Positions 1 to 8,395 of a DNA stretch of 64,000 nt are shown in pieces. The notes below the pieces were generated by a model. It saw only the letters and a list, made by a program, of their open reading frames with translations. It did not search any database and had not been told where the DNA came from. The stretch lies in the NCBI GenBank assembly GCA_038252405.1, contig JBBSAJ010000008.1, positions 1 through 64,000 on the forward strand, given 5' to 3'. How positions within the stretch are numbered: the first letter of the stretch is position 1; every line of letters begins with the position of its first letter. Source of the DNA: DATCDE01 sp038252405 (lineage in GTDB: Bacteria; Actinomycetota; Actinomycetes; Prado026). The translations under genes were made by a program, and so were the position numbers.

Positions 1-45
1 CCCCCCGCCGGTGCCCCCGGGGCCGCTGCCGGGGGCGGGCTCGGG

Positions 46-64
46 GGGGGGGTTCCGCCCCCCC
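46..64. terminator. G/C hairpin downstream of the saccharopine-dehydrogenase-like gene
   Basis: A run of G (46-52) pairs with a run of C (58-64) around a TTCCG loop, about 55 bases beyond the stop codon of the minus-strand gene that follows. There is no U-tract, which is common for actinobacterial terminators. The surrounding bases 1-90 are almost pure G and C, so the fold could also be accidental. Nothing else is recognisable in 1-117. Confidence 0.3.
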
Positions 65-117
65 GCCCCGGGGGCCCCGATCCCCCAGGCAGTGCGCCAA
101 GTGTGGCTGGCGACGGG

Positions 118-1356
118 CTACCGGGCCGCGGGTGTGCGCTCCTCCATGCCCCACGGGGAGCCGTAGGCGACCAGCTTGTCCAGGAAGGGCTTGGGCGGCA
201 GCGCCTCCGGGCCGAGCACGCCGGTGCCGGTCCAGACGCCCTCGGCCAGCAGCTCCAGCGCCACAATCGGGTTGATCGCGGTCTGCCAGACCACGGCCTG
301 CGAGCCGTACTCGGCCATCGACACGGCGTTGTCGACCACGTGGTACAGGTACACCTCGCGCGGCTGGCCGTCCTTGCCCGTGCCGGTCACCCAGGTGCCG
401 GCGCAGGTCTTGCCGGACATCCGGTCGCCGAGCCCGGCCGGGTCGGGCAGGCAGGCGGCCACGACGTCACGTGGCGAGACCTCGACCCCGCCCACCGAGA
501 CCTTCGCGGTGCGGTCCAGGCCGACCTTGTGCAGCACCTGCAGCACGCTGATGAACTCATCCCCCAGCCCGTACTTGAAGGTCACCCGCTTGGCGTCCAC
601 CCAGCGGGGCATCAGGAGGACCTCCTCGTGCTCCACGTTCACGCACTCAACCGGGCCGATGCCCTCGGGGAACTCGAACACCTCCGGCTCGGAGAACGGC
701 GGGGTGGTGTACCAGCCCTTGTCCTTCTCGAAGACGACCGGCGGGTTGAGGCACTCCTCGATCGTCGTCCAGATCGAGAAGGACGGCGCGAACGAGTACC
801 CGTCGACCTCCAGGTTGGCGCCGTCGCGCACCCCGAGCTCCTCGATCTCGCTGAACAGCTCGTCGGCCGCGTAGCGGGCGAACACGTCGGACAGGCCCGG
901 CTCCACACCGATCCCGACCAGCGCGAGGCGGCCGTTCCGCTCCCACTCCGGGGCCGCGGCGAACTGCTCGTCGCCGAGCTTCACGCCGGTCTTGGCGTAC
1001 GGCTCGCTCGCGTGCGGGTAGGACAGGGACATGGCCATGTCGAGGTAGTCGGCGTCGGCGGCGAGCGCGCCGTTGAACACCGGCATGACGAACCGCGGGT
1101 CGACCGCGTTGAACACGTGCGTGGCCCGGTGCTCGCGGGCCAGCCGCGCGACGTCCTCGGCGTTGGAGGCGTCGATGCGGGCAGCCACGAAGCGCGCGTC
1201 GGCGACCTCGGCCACGACCTTCCGGGCCCGGGCCTCGTCGTAGTCGGCGACCACGAACAGCTCGAAGAAGTCCCGGCGGACGGCGATCCGGGCGGCGGCC
1301 GAGCCGACACCTCCCGCGCCGACCATGAGAATGCGCTGGGGGTTCGAGACGGTCAT
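118..1356 (-). CDS. saccharopine dehydrogenase family protein
   Basis: Predicted cytosolic NAD(P)-dependent oxidoreductase of the saccharopine / carboxynorspermidine dehydrogenase fold. The N-terminus has the Rossmann motif GAGGVGSAAA (residues 10-19), followed by a long C-terminal catalytic domain; about 412 residues is normal for the family. I chose the internal ATG at 1356 because an AAAGG-like ribosome site lies just upstream, although the frame stays open to an ATG at 1392. It sits at the end of a minus-strand polyamine-catabolism region (agmatinase, transporter, dehydrogenases). A role in breaking down or interconverting a lysine- or polyamine-derived compound is therefore inferred. The exact substrate cannot be read from the sequence. 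Confidence 0.8.
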   Translation of the reverse strand: MTVSNPQRILMVGAGGVGSAAARIAVRRDFFELFVVADYDEARARKVVAEVADARFVAARIDASNAEDVARLAREHRATHVFNAVDPRFVMPVFNGALAADADYLDMAMSLSYPHASEPYAKTGVKLGDEQFAAAPEWERNGRLALVGIGVEPGLSDVFARYAADELFSEIEELGVRDGANLEVDGYSFAPSFSIWTTIEECLNPPVVFEKDKGWYTTPPFSEPEVFEFPEGIGPVECVNVEHEEVLLMPRWVDAKRVTFKYGLGDEFISVLQVLHKVGLDRTAKVSVGGVEVSPRDVVAACLPDPAGLGDRMSGKTCAGTWVTGTGKDGQPREVYLYHVVDNAVSMAEYGSQAVVWQTAINPIVALELLAEGVWTGTGVLGPEALPPKPFLDKLVAYGSPWGMEERTPAAR

Positions 1357-1412
1357 GGCAGGACCTTTCGCCGGTGGCTGGGTGGCCGCCATCCTAACCG
1401 ACGTCCTAACGG

Positions 1413-1827
1413 TTGATGGTTAGCAGGGCCCCTGCCGCAGCGCGCGAGCTGACCGAACAGCTGACCCGGCATGTCGGCCCGCTCGGCGTGCTCGGCGGCG
1501 CGGGCGTCCTGCTCGGCCGCGGGCTCGTGGCACTCGCCGAGGGCGACACCGACGAGGCCCTCGGCCTGCTCACCAAGTCGAGGGCGGCGTTCGACGAGAT
1601 CGGGGCCCCCTGGGGGCTGGGGCCTCCTCCGCGCGGAGCCGGCCCGACGCCGAGCGGCGCGTCGCGCTGCTGGTCGCAGAGGGCCTGACCAACAAGGAGG
1701 TGGCGGCGCAGGTATTCACCACCGTCGCCACCGGCGAGGCACATCTGACCCGCCTGTACAACAAGCTGGGCGTGCGGTCGCGCACCCGGCTGGCCCGGCT
1801 GGTAGCCGAGGGGCGTCTCGAGCCGCC
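1413..1827 (+). pseudogene. LuxR-family (MalT/LAL-like) regulator remnant
   Basis: Two pieces of one protein type lie in different frames. Around 1413-1610 the translation resembles the TPR-like tail of large LuxR regulators (GRGLVALAEGDTDEALGLL, then AAFDEIGAPW). From about 1650, in another frame, comes a LuxR-type helix-turn-helix containing VALLVAEGLTNKEVAAQVF and LTRLYNKLGVRSRTRLARL. A normal protein would be 800-900 residues with an AAA-like domain. Only the last ~140 codons survive, with at least one frameshift and a degraded recognition helix. I infer a dead gene. The bases 1828-1977 continue with a short coding-like stretch (DRRLPEATFSCFLACTDVQV) that I do not recognise. Confidence 0.7.
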
Positions 1828-2018
1828 AGCCTGGACCGGCGGCTGCCGGAAGCGACGTTCTCCTGCTTCCTGGCCTGCACCGATGTCCAGGTCATCGACA
1901 CCCTCTTCCATCGCCTGTCCCTCGCGTTCGATCGGATCGTGCCCGTCCAGCTCGTGGCGCCGGACTCGCCACCGTGATGCTGGGCCGACGAGGGGGCCGG
2001 CGACGCGGTAGCCAGCCG

Positions 2019-2408
2019 CTAGCGCAGGCCGCTGTCCACGACCAGCCGAACCGACGCGGCCGCCCCTGGCACCACCTGGACCTGCTGCTCGGTGGTCGAG
2101 CGGTAGCCGCCCGCGTTGGTGGCCCGGACCTGGTAGGAACCGCCCGGGACGACGAGTGAGAAGCGGCCCGCGGCGTCCGTGGAGGTGGCCGAGACCAGGC
2201 CGGTCGCGTCACGGATCTCGACGGTGGCGCCCGGCACCGGCCGTGGCGGGCACGGGCTCTCAGCCCGCTCGACGGGGCAGCTCGGCGCGGCGAGCACCTG
2301 TCCGGCGAGGGTGGCCGCCGGCGAGGAGACCGGCTGCGCAGCCAGGCTGCCGCAGCCGGCCAGCAGCGCGGCCACGCTCATCAGCACGACCGTCCCAGCG
2401 GCCCTCAT
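2019..2408 (-). CDS. lipoprotein with carboxypeptidase-regulatory-like (prealbumin-fold) domain
   Basis: Small predicted secreted lipoprotein of 129 residues. The N-terminus MRAAGTVVLMSVAALLAGC is a lipoprotein signal peptide with lipobox LAGC. The mature part has one beta-sandwich repeat of the carboxypeptidase regulatory type (residues ~50-120, with PGATVEIRDATG, DAAGRFSLVVPGGSYQVRATN). Such domains are thought to bind carbohydrate or serve as rigid surface modules; no catalytic residues are visible. The start is the ATG in front of the signal peptide. It follows the agmatinase gene on the same strand after about 50 bases, so it may be cotranscribed, but a link to amine metabolism is not evident. 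Confidence 0.75.
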   Translation of the reverse strand: MRAAGTVVLMSVAALLAGCGSLAAQPVSSPAATLAGQVLAAPSCPVERAESPCPPRPVPGATVEIRDATGLVSATSTDAAGRFSLVVPGGSYQVRATNAGGYRSTTEQQVQVVPGAAASVRLVVDSGLR

Positions 2409-2460
2409 GCGGCTTGGACGCACCGGGGCGTGGCGCGGCTCCCCCGCAGCGAGCCCGGTG

Positions 2461-3477
2461 TCAGTCCCGGTCGGCGAGCAGTGGCCGGGCCGGGTCCCAG
2501 GTGGTGCCCTGGGCAGCGTCCTGGCGGCGCCGGGCCAGCGCCGACAGCGCCTCGAGGACCACCCGGTTGGCCAGCGCCGCGGTGATGTCAGCGTGGTCGA
2601 ACGGCGGGGACACCTCGACGACATCCATGCCCACGATGGGCAGCTCGTAGGCGATCCGGCGGACGGCGTCCAGCAGCTCACGAGCCGAGATGCCGCCGGG
2701 CTCCGGGGTGCCGGTGCCGGGCGCGTGCCCCGGGTCGCACACGTCGATGTCCACCGAGAGGAACACGCCGTCGCACTCGTCGGTGGCGATGGCGAACGCC
2801 TCGGTGAGGCAGGCGGCCAGGCCCCGGACGCCGATCTCGGTCATCTCGTAGGAGCGCATGCCCTGCTGAGCCATCCAGTCCAGGGTGTCCGGCGGCGGCC
2901 AGTAGCCGCGCAGCCCGATCTGCAGGAACCGGTCACCGCGCGCGGCGCCGGACTCGATCAGCCGGCGCATCGGCTGCCCGTGCCCGATCAACGAGCCGAA
3001 CTCGATGTTGCCCGTGTCCGCGTGCGCGTCGAAGTGCAGCACCGCCACCCGGCCCCAGCCGACCGCCCGGGCCACGCCGGTGACGTCCGGCCAGGTGACC
3101 GTGTGGTCGCCGCCGAGCACCAGGGGGATGGCACCGGAGCGGGCCACCTTCTCGACCTCGGCCTCGAGCGAGGCGCAGGCGCGGGCCGCGTCCCCGGAGA
3201 ACATCATCACGTCGCCGGCGTCGACGACCCGCAGGTCCAGCAGACCGTCGGTGCGCAGCGCGAGCGACGGCCGGGAGCCGTCGTGCGGCAGGTAGTCGGT
3301 CATCCGGATCGCCTGCGGCCCGAACCGGGCGCCGGAGCGGTACGACGTGCCGCCGTCGAACGGCGCCCCCAGGATCACCACGTCCGCTCCGGCGTAGGAC
3401 GCCGGGTCGTCGAGGTCGCACGGGTCGACACCGAGGAAGGTGAGGTCCGGGCCGTACTGCCCGCCGTATCGCGCCAT
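2461..3477 (-). CDS. speB: agmatinase / guanidino-acid ureohydrolase
   Basis: Mn2+-dependent ureohydrolase of the arginase-agmatinase family, releasing urea from agmatine (giving putrescine) or a related guanidino compound. The metal ligands are in LVLGGDHTVTWP (near residue 120), HFDAHADTG (near 150) and SVDIDVCDPGHAPGTGTPEPGG's first half (near 243), all intact. Length is about 338 residues, typical. I chose the ATG at 3477 with GTAGG upstream; in-frame ATGs at 3504 and 3510 are alternatives. It lies at the end of a transporter-dehydrogenase operon, so its product would feed putrescine or 4-aminobutyrate into neighbouring enzymes. Guanidinobutyrase or guanidinopropionase activity is possible and cannot be excluded. 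Confidence 0.85.
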   Translation of the reverse strand: MARYGGQYGPDLTFLGVDPCDLDDPASYAGADVVILGAPFDGGTSYRSGARFGPQAIRMTDYLPHDGSRPSLALRTDGLLDLRVVDAGDVMMFSGDAARACASLEAEVEKVARSGAIPLVLGGDHTVTWPDVTGVARAVGWGRVAVLHFDAHADTGNIEFGSLIGHGQPMRRLIESGAARGDRFLQIGLRGYWPPPDTLDWMAQQGMRSYEMTEIGVRGLAACLTEAFAIATDECDGVFLSVDIDVCDPGHAPGTGTPEPGGISARELLDAVRRIAYELPIVGMDVVEVSPPFDHADITAALANRVVLEALSALARRRQDAAQGTTWDPARPLLADRD

Positions 3478-3581
3478 GCGGGCGAGCCTACGGGTGGCCT
3501 CCATGATCACCGTCTACGGGCCAGATATGCCGCGAAGGGGCACGATCGGCCCGGAGACGGCGACCATGAAGGAAGGAACGG

Positions 3582-5075
3582 TCAGACGTTCTGCGGGAAG
3601 CCGAGGTTCAGGCCGCCGTGGCTCGGGTCCAGCCAGCGCTGGGTGACCACCTTGCCGCGGGTGAAGAAGTGCACGCCCTCGGTGCCGTGCGCGTGGCTGT
3701 CACCGAACAGCGAGTTCTTCCAGCCGCCGAACGAGTAGTACGCCATCGGCACCGGGATCGGCACGTTGATGCCGATCATGCCGACCTCCACCTCGTTCTG
3801 GTAGCGCCGCGCGGCGCCGCCGTCGTTGGTGAAGATCGCGGTGCCGTTGCCGTACGGGTGCTCGTTGACCAGCTTGAGGCCCTCCTCGTAGCTGTCCACG
3901 CGGACGACGGACAGCACCGGGCCGAAGATCTCGTCGTTGTACAGCGACATGTCCGGGGTGACCTGGTCGAACAGGGTGGGGCCGAGCCAGAATCCGTCGG
4001 CCGCGCCGTCGATCTCGACCCCGCGCCCGTCGACCACGAGGGTGGCGCCCTGCTCGACGCCGGCGTCCAGGTAGGACGCGACCTTGTCGCGGTGCTGCTT
4101 GGTGACCAGCGGACCCATGTCGCAGCCGCGACGGCCGTCGCCGATGCGCAAGGTGGCCATCCGCTCCTTGACCTTGGCGATCAGCTCGTCGGCCACCGGC
4201 TCGACGGCGACGACCACCGAGATCGCCATGCAGCGCTCGCCGGCCGAACCGAAACCGGCGTTCACCGCGGCGTCCGCAGCCAGGTCCAGGTCGGCGTCCG
4301 GCAGCACGAGCATGTGGTTCTTCGCGCCGCCGAGCGCCTGGACCCGCTTGCCGTGGCGGGTGCCGGTCTCGTAGACGTAGCGGGCGACCGGGGTGGATCC
4401 GACGAACGACATCGCCTTGACGTCGGGGTGCTCGAGCAGCCGGTCCACTGCGACCTTGTCGCCGTGGACGACGTTGAAGACGCCGGCCGGCAGCCCGGCC
4501 TCGTTCCACAGCTCGGCCATCAGGTTCGCGGCCGACGGGTCCTTCTCGCTGGGCTTGAGCACGACCGCGTTGCCCGCGGCGATGGCGAGCGGGAAGAACC
4601 ACATCGGGACCATGGCCGGGAAGTTGAACGGCGAGATGATGCCGACGACGCCGAGGGGCTGGCGCAGCGAGTAGGAGTCGACCCTGGTCGACACGCCCTC
4701 GGAGAAGCCGCCCTTCATCAGGTGCGGGATCCCGCAGGCGAACTCGACGACCTCGAGCCCGCGGGTGACCTCGCCGAGCGCGTCGGAGAGCACCTTGCCG
4801 TGCTCGGCCGTGATCAGCGCGGCCATGTCCTCCTTGCGCGCGTTGAGCAGCTCGCGGAAGCTGAACATCACCTGGGTGCGCCGGGTGAGCGAGGCGTTGC
4901 GCCACTCGGCGAAGGCCTCCTTGGCCGCGGCGACGGCGTCGTCGACGTCCGCCGCGCTGGCGAAGTCGACCTTCCCGCTCACCGCACCGGTCGCGGGGTC
5001 GTACACGTCGCCCTGTCGCTCGGCGACACCGCCGAACGGCTTGCCACCGATCCAGTGCGTGAGGTGCTTGGCCAT
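3582..5075 (-). CDS. mmsA: CoA-acylating methylmalonate-semialdehyde dehydrogenase
   Basis: NAD-dependent, CoA-acylating aldehyde dehydrogenase converting malonate or methylmalonate semialdehyde to acetyl- or propionyl-CoA. The 497-residue protein has the MMSDH hallmarks NFPAMVPMWFFPLAIAAGN and LKPSEKDP and the catalytic Cys in SAGERCMAIS (near residue 284). The ATG at 5075 has AGGACC about 8 bases upstream. Malonate semialdehyde is made when beta-alanine is transaminated, and beta-alanine can come from propane-diamine or spermidine breakdown, so its place beside a polyamine importer and agmatinase makes sense (inference). Valine or inositol catabolism is the alternative. It is separated from the upstream oxidase gene by about 135 bases, so it may have its own promoter. 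Confidence 0.9.
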   Translation of the reverse strand: MAKHLTHWIGGKPFGGVAERQGDVYDPATGAVSGKVDFASAADVDDAVAAAKEAFAEWRNASLTRRTQVMFSFRELLNARKEDMAALITAEHGKVLSDALGEVTRGLEVVEFACGIPHLMKGGFSEGVSTRVDSYSLRQPLGVVGIISPFNFPAMVPMWFFPLAIAAGNAVVLKPSEKDPSAANLMAELWNEAGLPAGVFNVVHGDKVAVDRLLEHPDVKAMSFVGSTPVARYVYETGTRHGKRVQALGGAKNHMLVLPDADLDLAADAAVNAGFGSAGERCMAISVVVAVEPVADELIAKVKERMATLRIGDGRRGCDMGPLVTKQHRDKVASYLDAGVEQGATLVVDGRGVEIDGAADGFWLGPTLFDQVTPDMSLYNDEIFGPVLSVVRVDSYEEGLKLVNEHPYGNGTAIFTNDGGAARRYQNEVEVGMIGINVPIPVPMAYYSFGGWKNSLFGDSHAHGTEGVHFFTRGKVVTQRWLDPSHGGLNLGFPQNV

Positions 5076-5209
5076 GGGAGGTCCTTCTGGGAACGGGAGA
5101 ACGGGGGAACGCAGCTGACGGTTGCCATTGTGACCGGACGGCGCCGGCCCATCCACCCGCAGACTGAGGGTAGACCAGCCACCGGGGTTACACAGTGTCG
5201 GCCGACGAC

Positions 5210-6610
5210 TCAGGAGTCGAAGCCCAGCCCGAGCCGGTCCAGGGTCCGCAGCCACAGGTCGCGGTGGCCGTCGTTGCGGTCGGCCCGGCCGATGGACCGG
5301 CGGGTCAGCTCGATGGCGGCCCAGCGCATCGGCTCCGGCGGGAACGGCACCGGTTTGCTGTGGACCATCTCCAGCGCGGTGACCTCGTTGCGGCGTCCAG
5401 CCAGCAGGTCGAGCATGACCCGCGCCCCGAACCGGGTGGCCCCCACCCCGAGCCCCGTGTAGCCGGCCACGTAGGCGACCCGTCCCCGGTGCGCGGTGCC
5501 CCAGAAGGCGCTGAACCGGCTGGAGGTGTCGATCGCGCCGCCCCAGGTGTGGCTGAACCGCAGCCCCTCGAGCTGGGGGAACGTCGCGAAGAAGTGCTCG
5601 GCCAGCTTGCCGAAGGTCTCGGGGCGCTGGTCGAGCCGGCCGCCGATGCCGTTGCCGAAGTGGTAGATCGCGTCGTAGCCGCCCCACAGGATCCGGTCGT
5701 CCGCGGTGAGCCGGTAGTAGTGGAACTGGTTGGCCGAGTCGCCGATCCCCTGCCGGCCCTTCCAGCCGATCGCCGCGCGCTGCTCCGCCGACAGCGGCTC
5801 GGTCATGAGCGCGTAGTCGTACACCGGGACGACGTAGCTGCGGATCCGGCGCAGCAGCGGCGGGAAGGCGTTGGTGGCCAGCGCGACCTGCCGGGCCCGC
5901 ACCGACCCGTCGGGGGTGCGCACCCGCATGCCCGCGCCGTCCGCGGCCAGGCCGGTGGCCGGTGTCCCCTCGTGCAGCCGGACGCCGAGGGACTCCGCGG
6001 CCGCCCGCAGCCCGTAGGCCAGCTTGGCCGGGTGGACCATGGCGACACCGGTGCGGTCGAGCAGCCCGCCCAGGTAGGTCGGCGAGGCCACCTCCGCGCG
6101 CAGCGCCTCGCGGTCCAGCCACTCCAGCTCGAGGCCGTGGCGGGCTGCCACCTCGGGCTCGCCGCGGAGGTCCTCGACCTGCCACGGCTGCACCGCGACC
6201 GACAGCTCGCCGGTGAGCTCGAACTCCGCATCGATGCCGTACCGGTCGAGGGTGGCCTCGACCTCGTCCAGGTTCTGCTGACCCAGCCGGACCAGCAGCG
6301 GCAGCTCGTCGGGGAACCGGTCGAGGCCGTTGCGGAGCCCGTGGGTCAGGCTCGCGGCCATGAAGCCGCCGTTGCGTCCGGACGCCGCCCAGCCCACGGT
6401 GCCGGCCTCGAGCAGGACGACGTCGCGGCCCGGGTCGGCCTCCTTGGCCAGCAGCGCCGTCCACAGCCCGCTGTAGCCGCCACCGACGACGACCAGGTCC
6501 GCGTCGGTGTCACCGACCAGAGCCGGCGCCCGCGGTGGCCGGGGCGCCGCCGGGTCGACCAGCCAGAACGGCTTGGGCTCGGCGTCGGACAACGCGGCCA
6601 GCGCGCGCAT
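5210..6610 (-). CDS. FAD-dependent amine oxidoreductase (PuuB-like, DAO family)
   Basis: Flavoprotein oxidase of the D-amino-acid-oxidase fold, closest in pattern to gamma-glutamylputrescine oxidase (PuuB/OrdL). The dinucleotide-binding motif VVVGGGYSGLWTALLA (near residue 40) is followed by the family marker VGWAASGRNGGFMAASL. The C-terminal FAD contact GYTGLGVGATRFGARV is present. At 466 residues it is full length. It starts 7 bases after the PotC-like permease stop and is probably translated from the same message. No puuA-like gamma-glutamylputrescine synthetase is visible in the window, so direct oxidation of an imported amine is also possible. A second paralogue lies at 21579-22961. Confidence 0.85.
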   Translation of the reverse strand: MRALAALSDAEPKPFWLVDPAAPRPPRAPALVGDTDADLVVVGGGYSGLWTALLAKEADPGRDVVLLEAGTVGWAASGRNGGFMAASLTHGLRNGLDRFPDELPLLVRLGQQNLDEVEATLDRYGIDAEFELTGELSVAVQPWQVEDLRGEPEVAARHGLELEWLDREALRAEVASPTYLGGLLDRTGVAMVHPAKLAYGLRAAAESLGVRLHEGTPATGLAADGAGMRVRTPDGSVRARQVALATNAFPPLLRRIRSYVVPVYDYALMTEPLSAEQRAAIGWKGRQGIGDSANQFHYYRLTADDRILWGGYDAIYHFGNGIGGRLDQRPETFGKLAEHFFATFPQLEGLRFSHTWGGAIDTSSRFSAFWGTAHRGRVAYVAGYTGLGVGATRFGARVMLDLLAGRRNEVTALEMVHSKPVPFPPEPMRWAAIELTRRSIGRADRNDGHRDLWLRTLDRLGLGFDS

Positions 6611-6617
6611 GGGTGGC

Positions 6618-7481
6618 TCAGTCCTTGGGACGACGACGCCAGGCGATGAACTGCCCCAGCCCGACGATCAGGAACGAGATCAGGAACATCACGGTGCCGA
6701 TCACGTTGATCTGCACCGGCGTGCCCTTGGACGCCGCGCCCCAGACGAACATCGGGAACGTGATCGAGCTCGACGACGCGTTGAAGTTGGTGATGATGTA
6801 GTCGTCGAAGGACAGCGAGAACGCGAGCAGCGCACCCGCGGCGATGCCCGGCGCCACCAGCGGCAGCGTGATCTTCATGAAGGTCTGCCGCTCGTTCGCG
6901 TACAGGTCCATGGCCGCCTGCTCGAGGCGGGGGTCCAGGCCGGCGATGCGAGCCTTGACCGTGACCACCACGAAGCTGATCGAGAACATGATGTGCGCGA
7001 TCAGGATCGTCGTGGTGCCCAGCGGGAACGCCATGTTGACGAACAGGGTGAGCAGGGACGAGCCCATGACCACCTCGGGCGTCGCCATCGGCATGAAGAT
7101 CAGCAGGTTGGTGGCCGCGCGGCCGCGGAACCGGTAGCGGGCCAGCGAGAACGCGATCATCGTGCCGAGGATCGTCGCCACCAGGGTGGCCAGCAGGCCG
7201 ATCTTGAGGCTCAGCCCCACCGCGGTGCACATGCCGGGAGGCGCGCACGGGTGCAGCCAGGCGTCGAAGGAGAAGGTCACCCACTCGTAGTTGTACCGTC
7301 CGGCCGGCTTGTTGAACGAGAACAGGATGACGATCACGTTCGGCAGCAGCATGTACACGAACACCAGCGCGGCCACGATCGCGATGATGTGCTCGCGGAC
7401 CCAGGTGATCGGGCCCTTGCGCGGCCGCTTGGCGGGCGGTGTCGCCTGCCGGGTGGGCGGGGCGGAGGTGACGGTGGCCAT
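6618..7481 (-). CDS. potC: spermidine/putrescine ABC transporter permease (PotC-like)
   Basis: Inner-membrane permease subunit of a polyamine-type ABC importer, 287 residues with about six hydrophobic segments. The cytoplasmic coupling (EAA) loop is seen as QAAMDLYANERQTFMKITLP (near residue 190). The N-terminus has a short Pro/Arg-rich cytosolic leader before the first helix (IIAIVAALVFVYMLLP). The start overlaps the PotB-like stop, indicating translational coupling. Together with the upstream permease, ATPase and binding protein this makes a complete importer. Gene order D-A-B-C and sequence type point to polyamines, but related opine or thiamine importers share the fold. Confidence 0.88.
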   Translation of the reverse strand: MATVTSAPPTRQATPPAKRPRKGPITWVREHIIAIVAALVFVYMLLPNVIVILFSFNKPAGRYNYEWVTFSFDAWLHPCAPPGMCTAVGLSLKIGLLATLVATILGTMIAFSLARYRFRGRAATNLLIFMPMATPEVVMGSSLLTLFVNMAFPLGTTTILIAHIMFSISFVVVTVKARIAGLDPRLEQAAMDLYANERQTFMKITLPLVAPGIAAGALLAFSLSFDDYIITNFNASSSSITFPMFVWGAASKGTPVQINVIGTVMFLISFLIVGLGQFIAWRRRPKD

Positions 7482-8395
7482 CAGACCAGCTCCTCTGTCC
7501 CCGCGCGCCAGACGTAGACCGACACGAGCACCAGGATCGTCACCATGAGCGTGAACGACAGCGCCGCCGCGGTCGGGTAGTCGAGCACCCGCAGGAACTG
7601 GCCGTCGATGACCTGGCCGATCATCGTGGTGTTCGGGTTCCCGAGCAGCTTGGAGTTGATGTAGTCACCGGCGGCCGGGATGAAGGTCAACAGCGTCCCG
7701 GCGACCACGCCCGGCATGGACAGCGGCCAGGTCACCTTGCGGAACGCGGTGAACGGGCGGCCGTACAGGTCGGCCCCGGCCTCGAGCAGGCGCGGGTCGA
7801 TCCGGTCCAGGCTGGCGAACAGCGGCAGCACCATGAACGGCAGGAAGTTGTAGGTCAGACCCGCCATCACCGCGAACGGTGTGCTCAGCAGCTGGTCGCC
7901 GTTCACCACGTTCAGGGCCTGCAGCACGTTCATCAACCCGGTGGCGTTGAAGAACTTCACCACGATGCCGTTGCTCGACAGGATGGTCTGCCAGGCCAGG
8001 GTCCGCAGCAGGAAGCTGGTGAAGAACGGCGCGATCACCAGCACCAGCAGGACGCCCTTCCACCGTCCGGACTTGAACGCGATGGTGTACGCGAGCGGGT
8101 AGCCGATGAGCAGGGCCAACGCCGTGGCGACGAACGCGTAGATGAACGACCGCAGGAACTGCGGCCAGTACAGCGAGAACGCGTCGGTGTACGTCTGCCA
8201 GTGCCAGGTCATCGTGTAGCCGGTGTCGATCGAGCCGGTCTGCAGCGACTGCGACAGCAGCGTGAGCATCGGCACGACGAAGAACACGACGAGCCACAGG
8301 AGCCCGGGCAGCAGCAGCAGGTACGGAACCAGCCCCTTGCCGCGCCGGGTGGGCGGCGGTGCGGCGTCCGTCCCGATGCGCGCGATGGCGCTCAT
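7481..8395 (-). CDS. potB: spermidine/putrescine ABC transporter permease (PotB-like)
   Basis: First permease subunit, 304 residues with six predicted membrane helices. The EAA loop reads EAGADLYGRPFTAFRKVTWP (near residue 205), followed by the GVVAGTLLTFIPAAGDYINS segment typical of PotB/PotH proteins. The start codon overlaps the end of the ATPase gene by four bases (ATGA), and the stop overlaps the PotC-like start. It pairs with PotC to form the membrane channel energised by the ATPase at 8392-9585. The polyamine assignment rests on family resemblance and operon content. Confidence 0.88.
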   Translation of the reverse strand: MSAIARIGTDAAPPPTRRGKGLVPYLLLLPGLLWLVVFFVVPMLTLLSQSLQTGSIDTGYTMTWHWQTYTDAFSLYWPQFLRSFIYAFVATALALLIGYPLAYTIAFKSGRWKGVLLVLVIAPFFTSFLLRTLAWQTILSSNGIVVKFFNATGLMNVLQALNVVNGDQLLSTPFAVMAGLTYNFLPFMVLPLFASLDRIDPRLLEAGADLYGRPFTAFRKVTWPLSMPGVVAGTLLTFIPAAGDYINSKLLGNPNTTMIGQVIDGQFLRVLDYPTAAALSFTLMVTILVLVSVYVWRAGTEELV

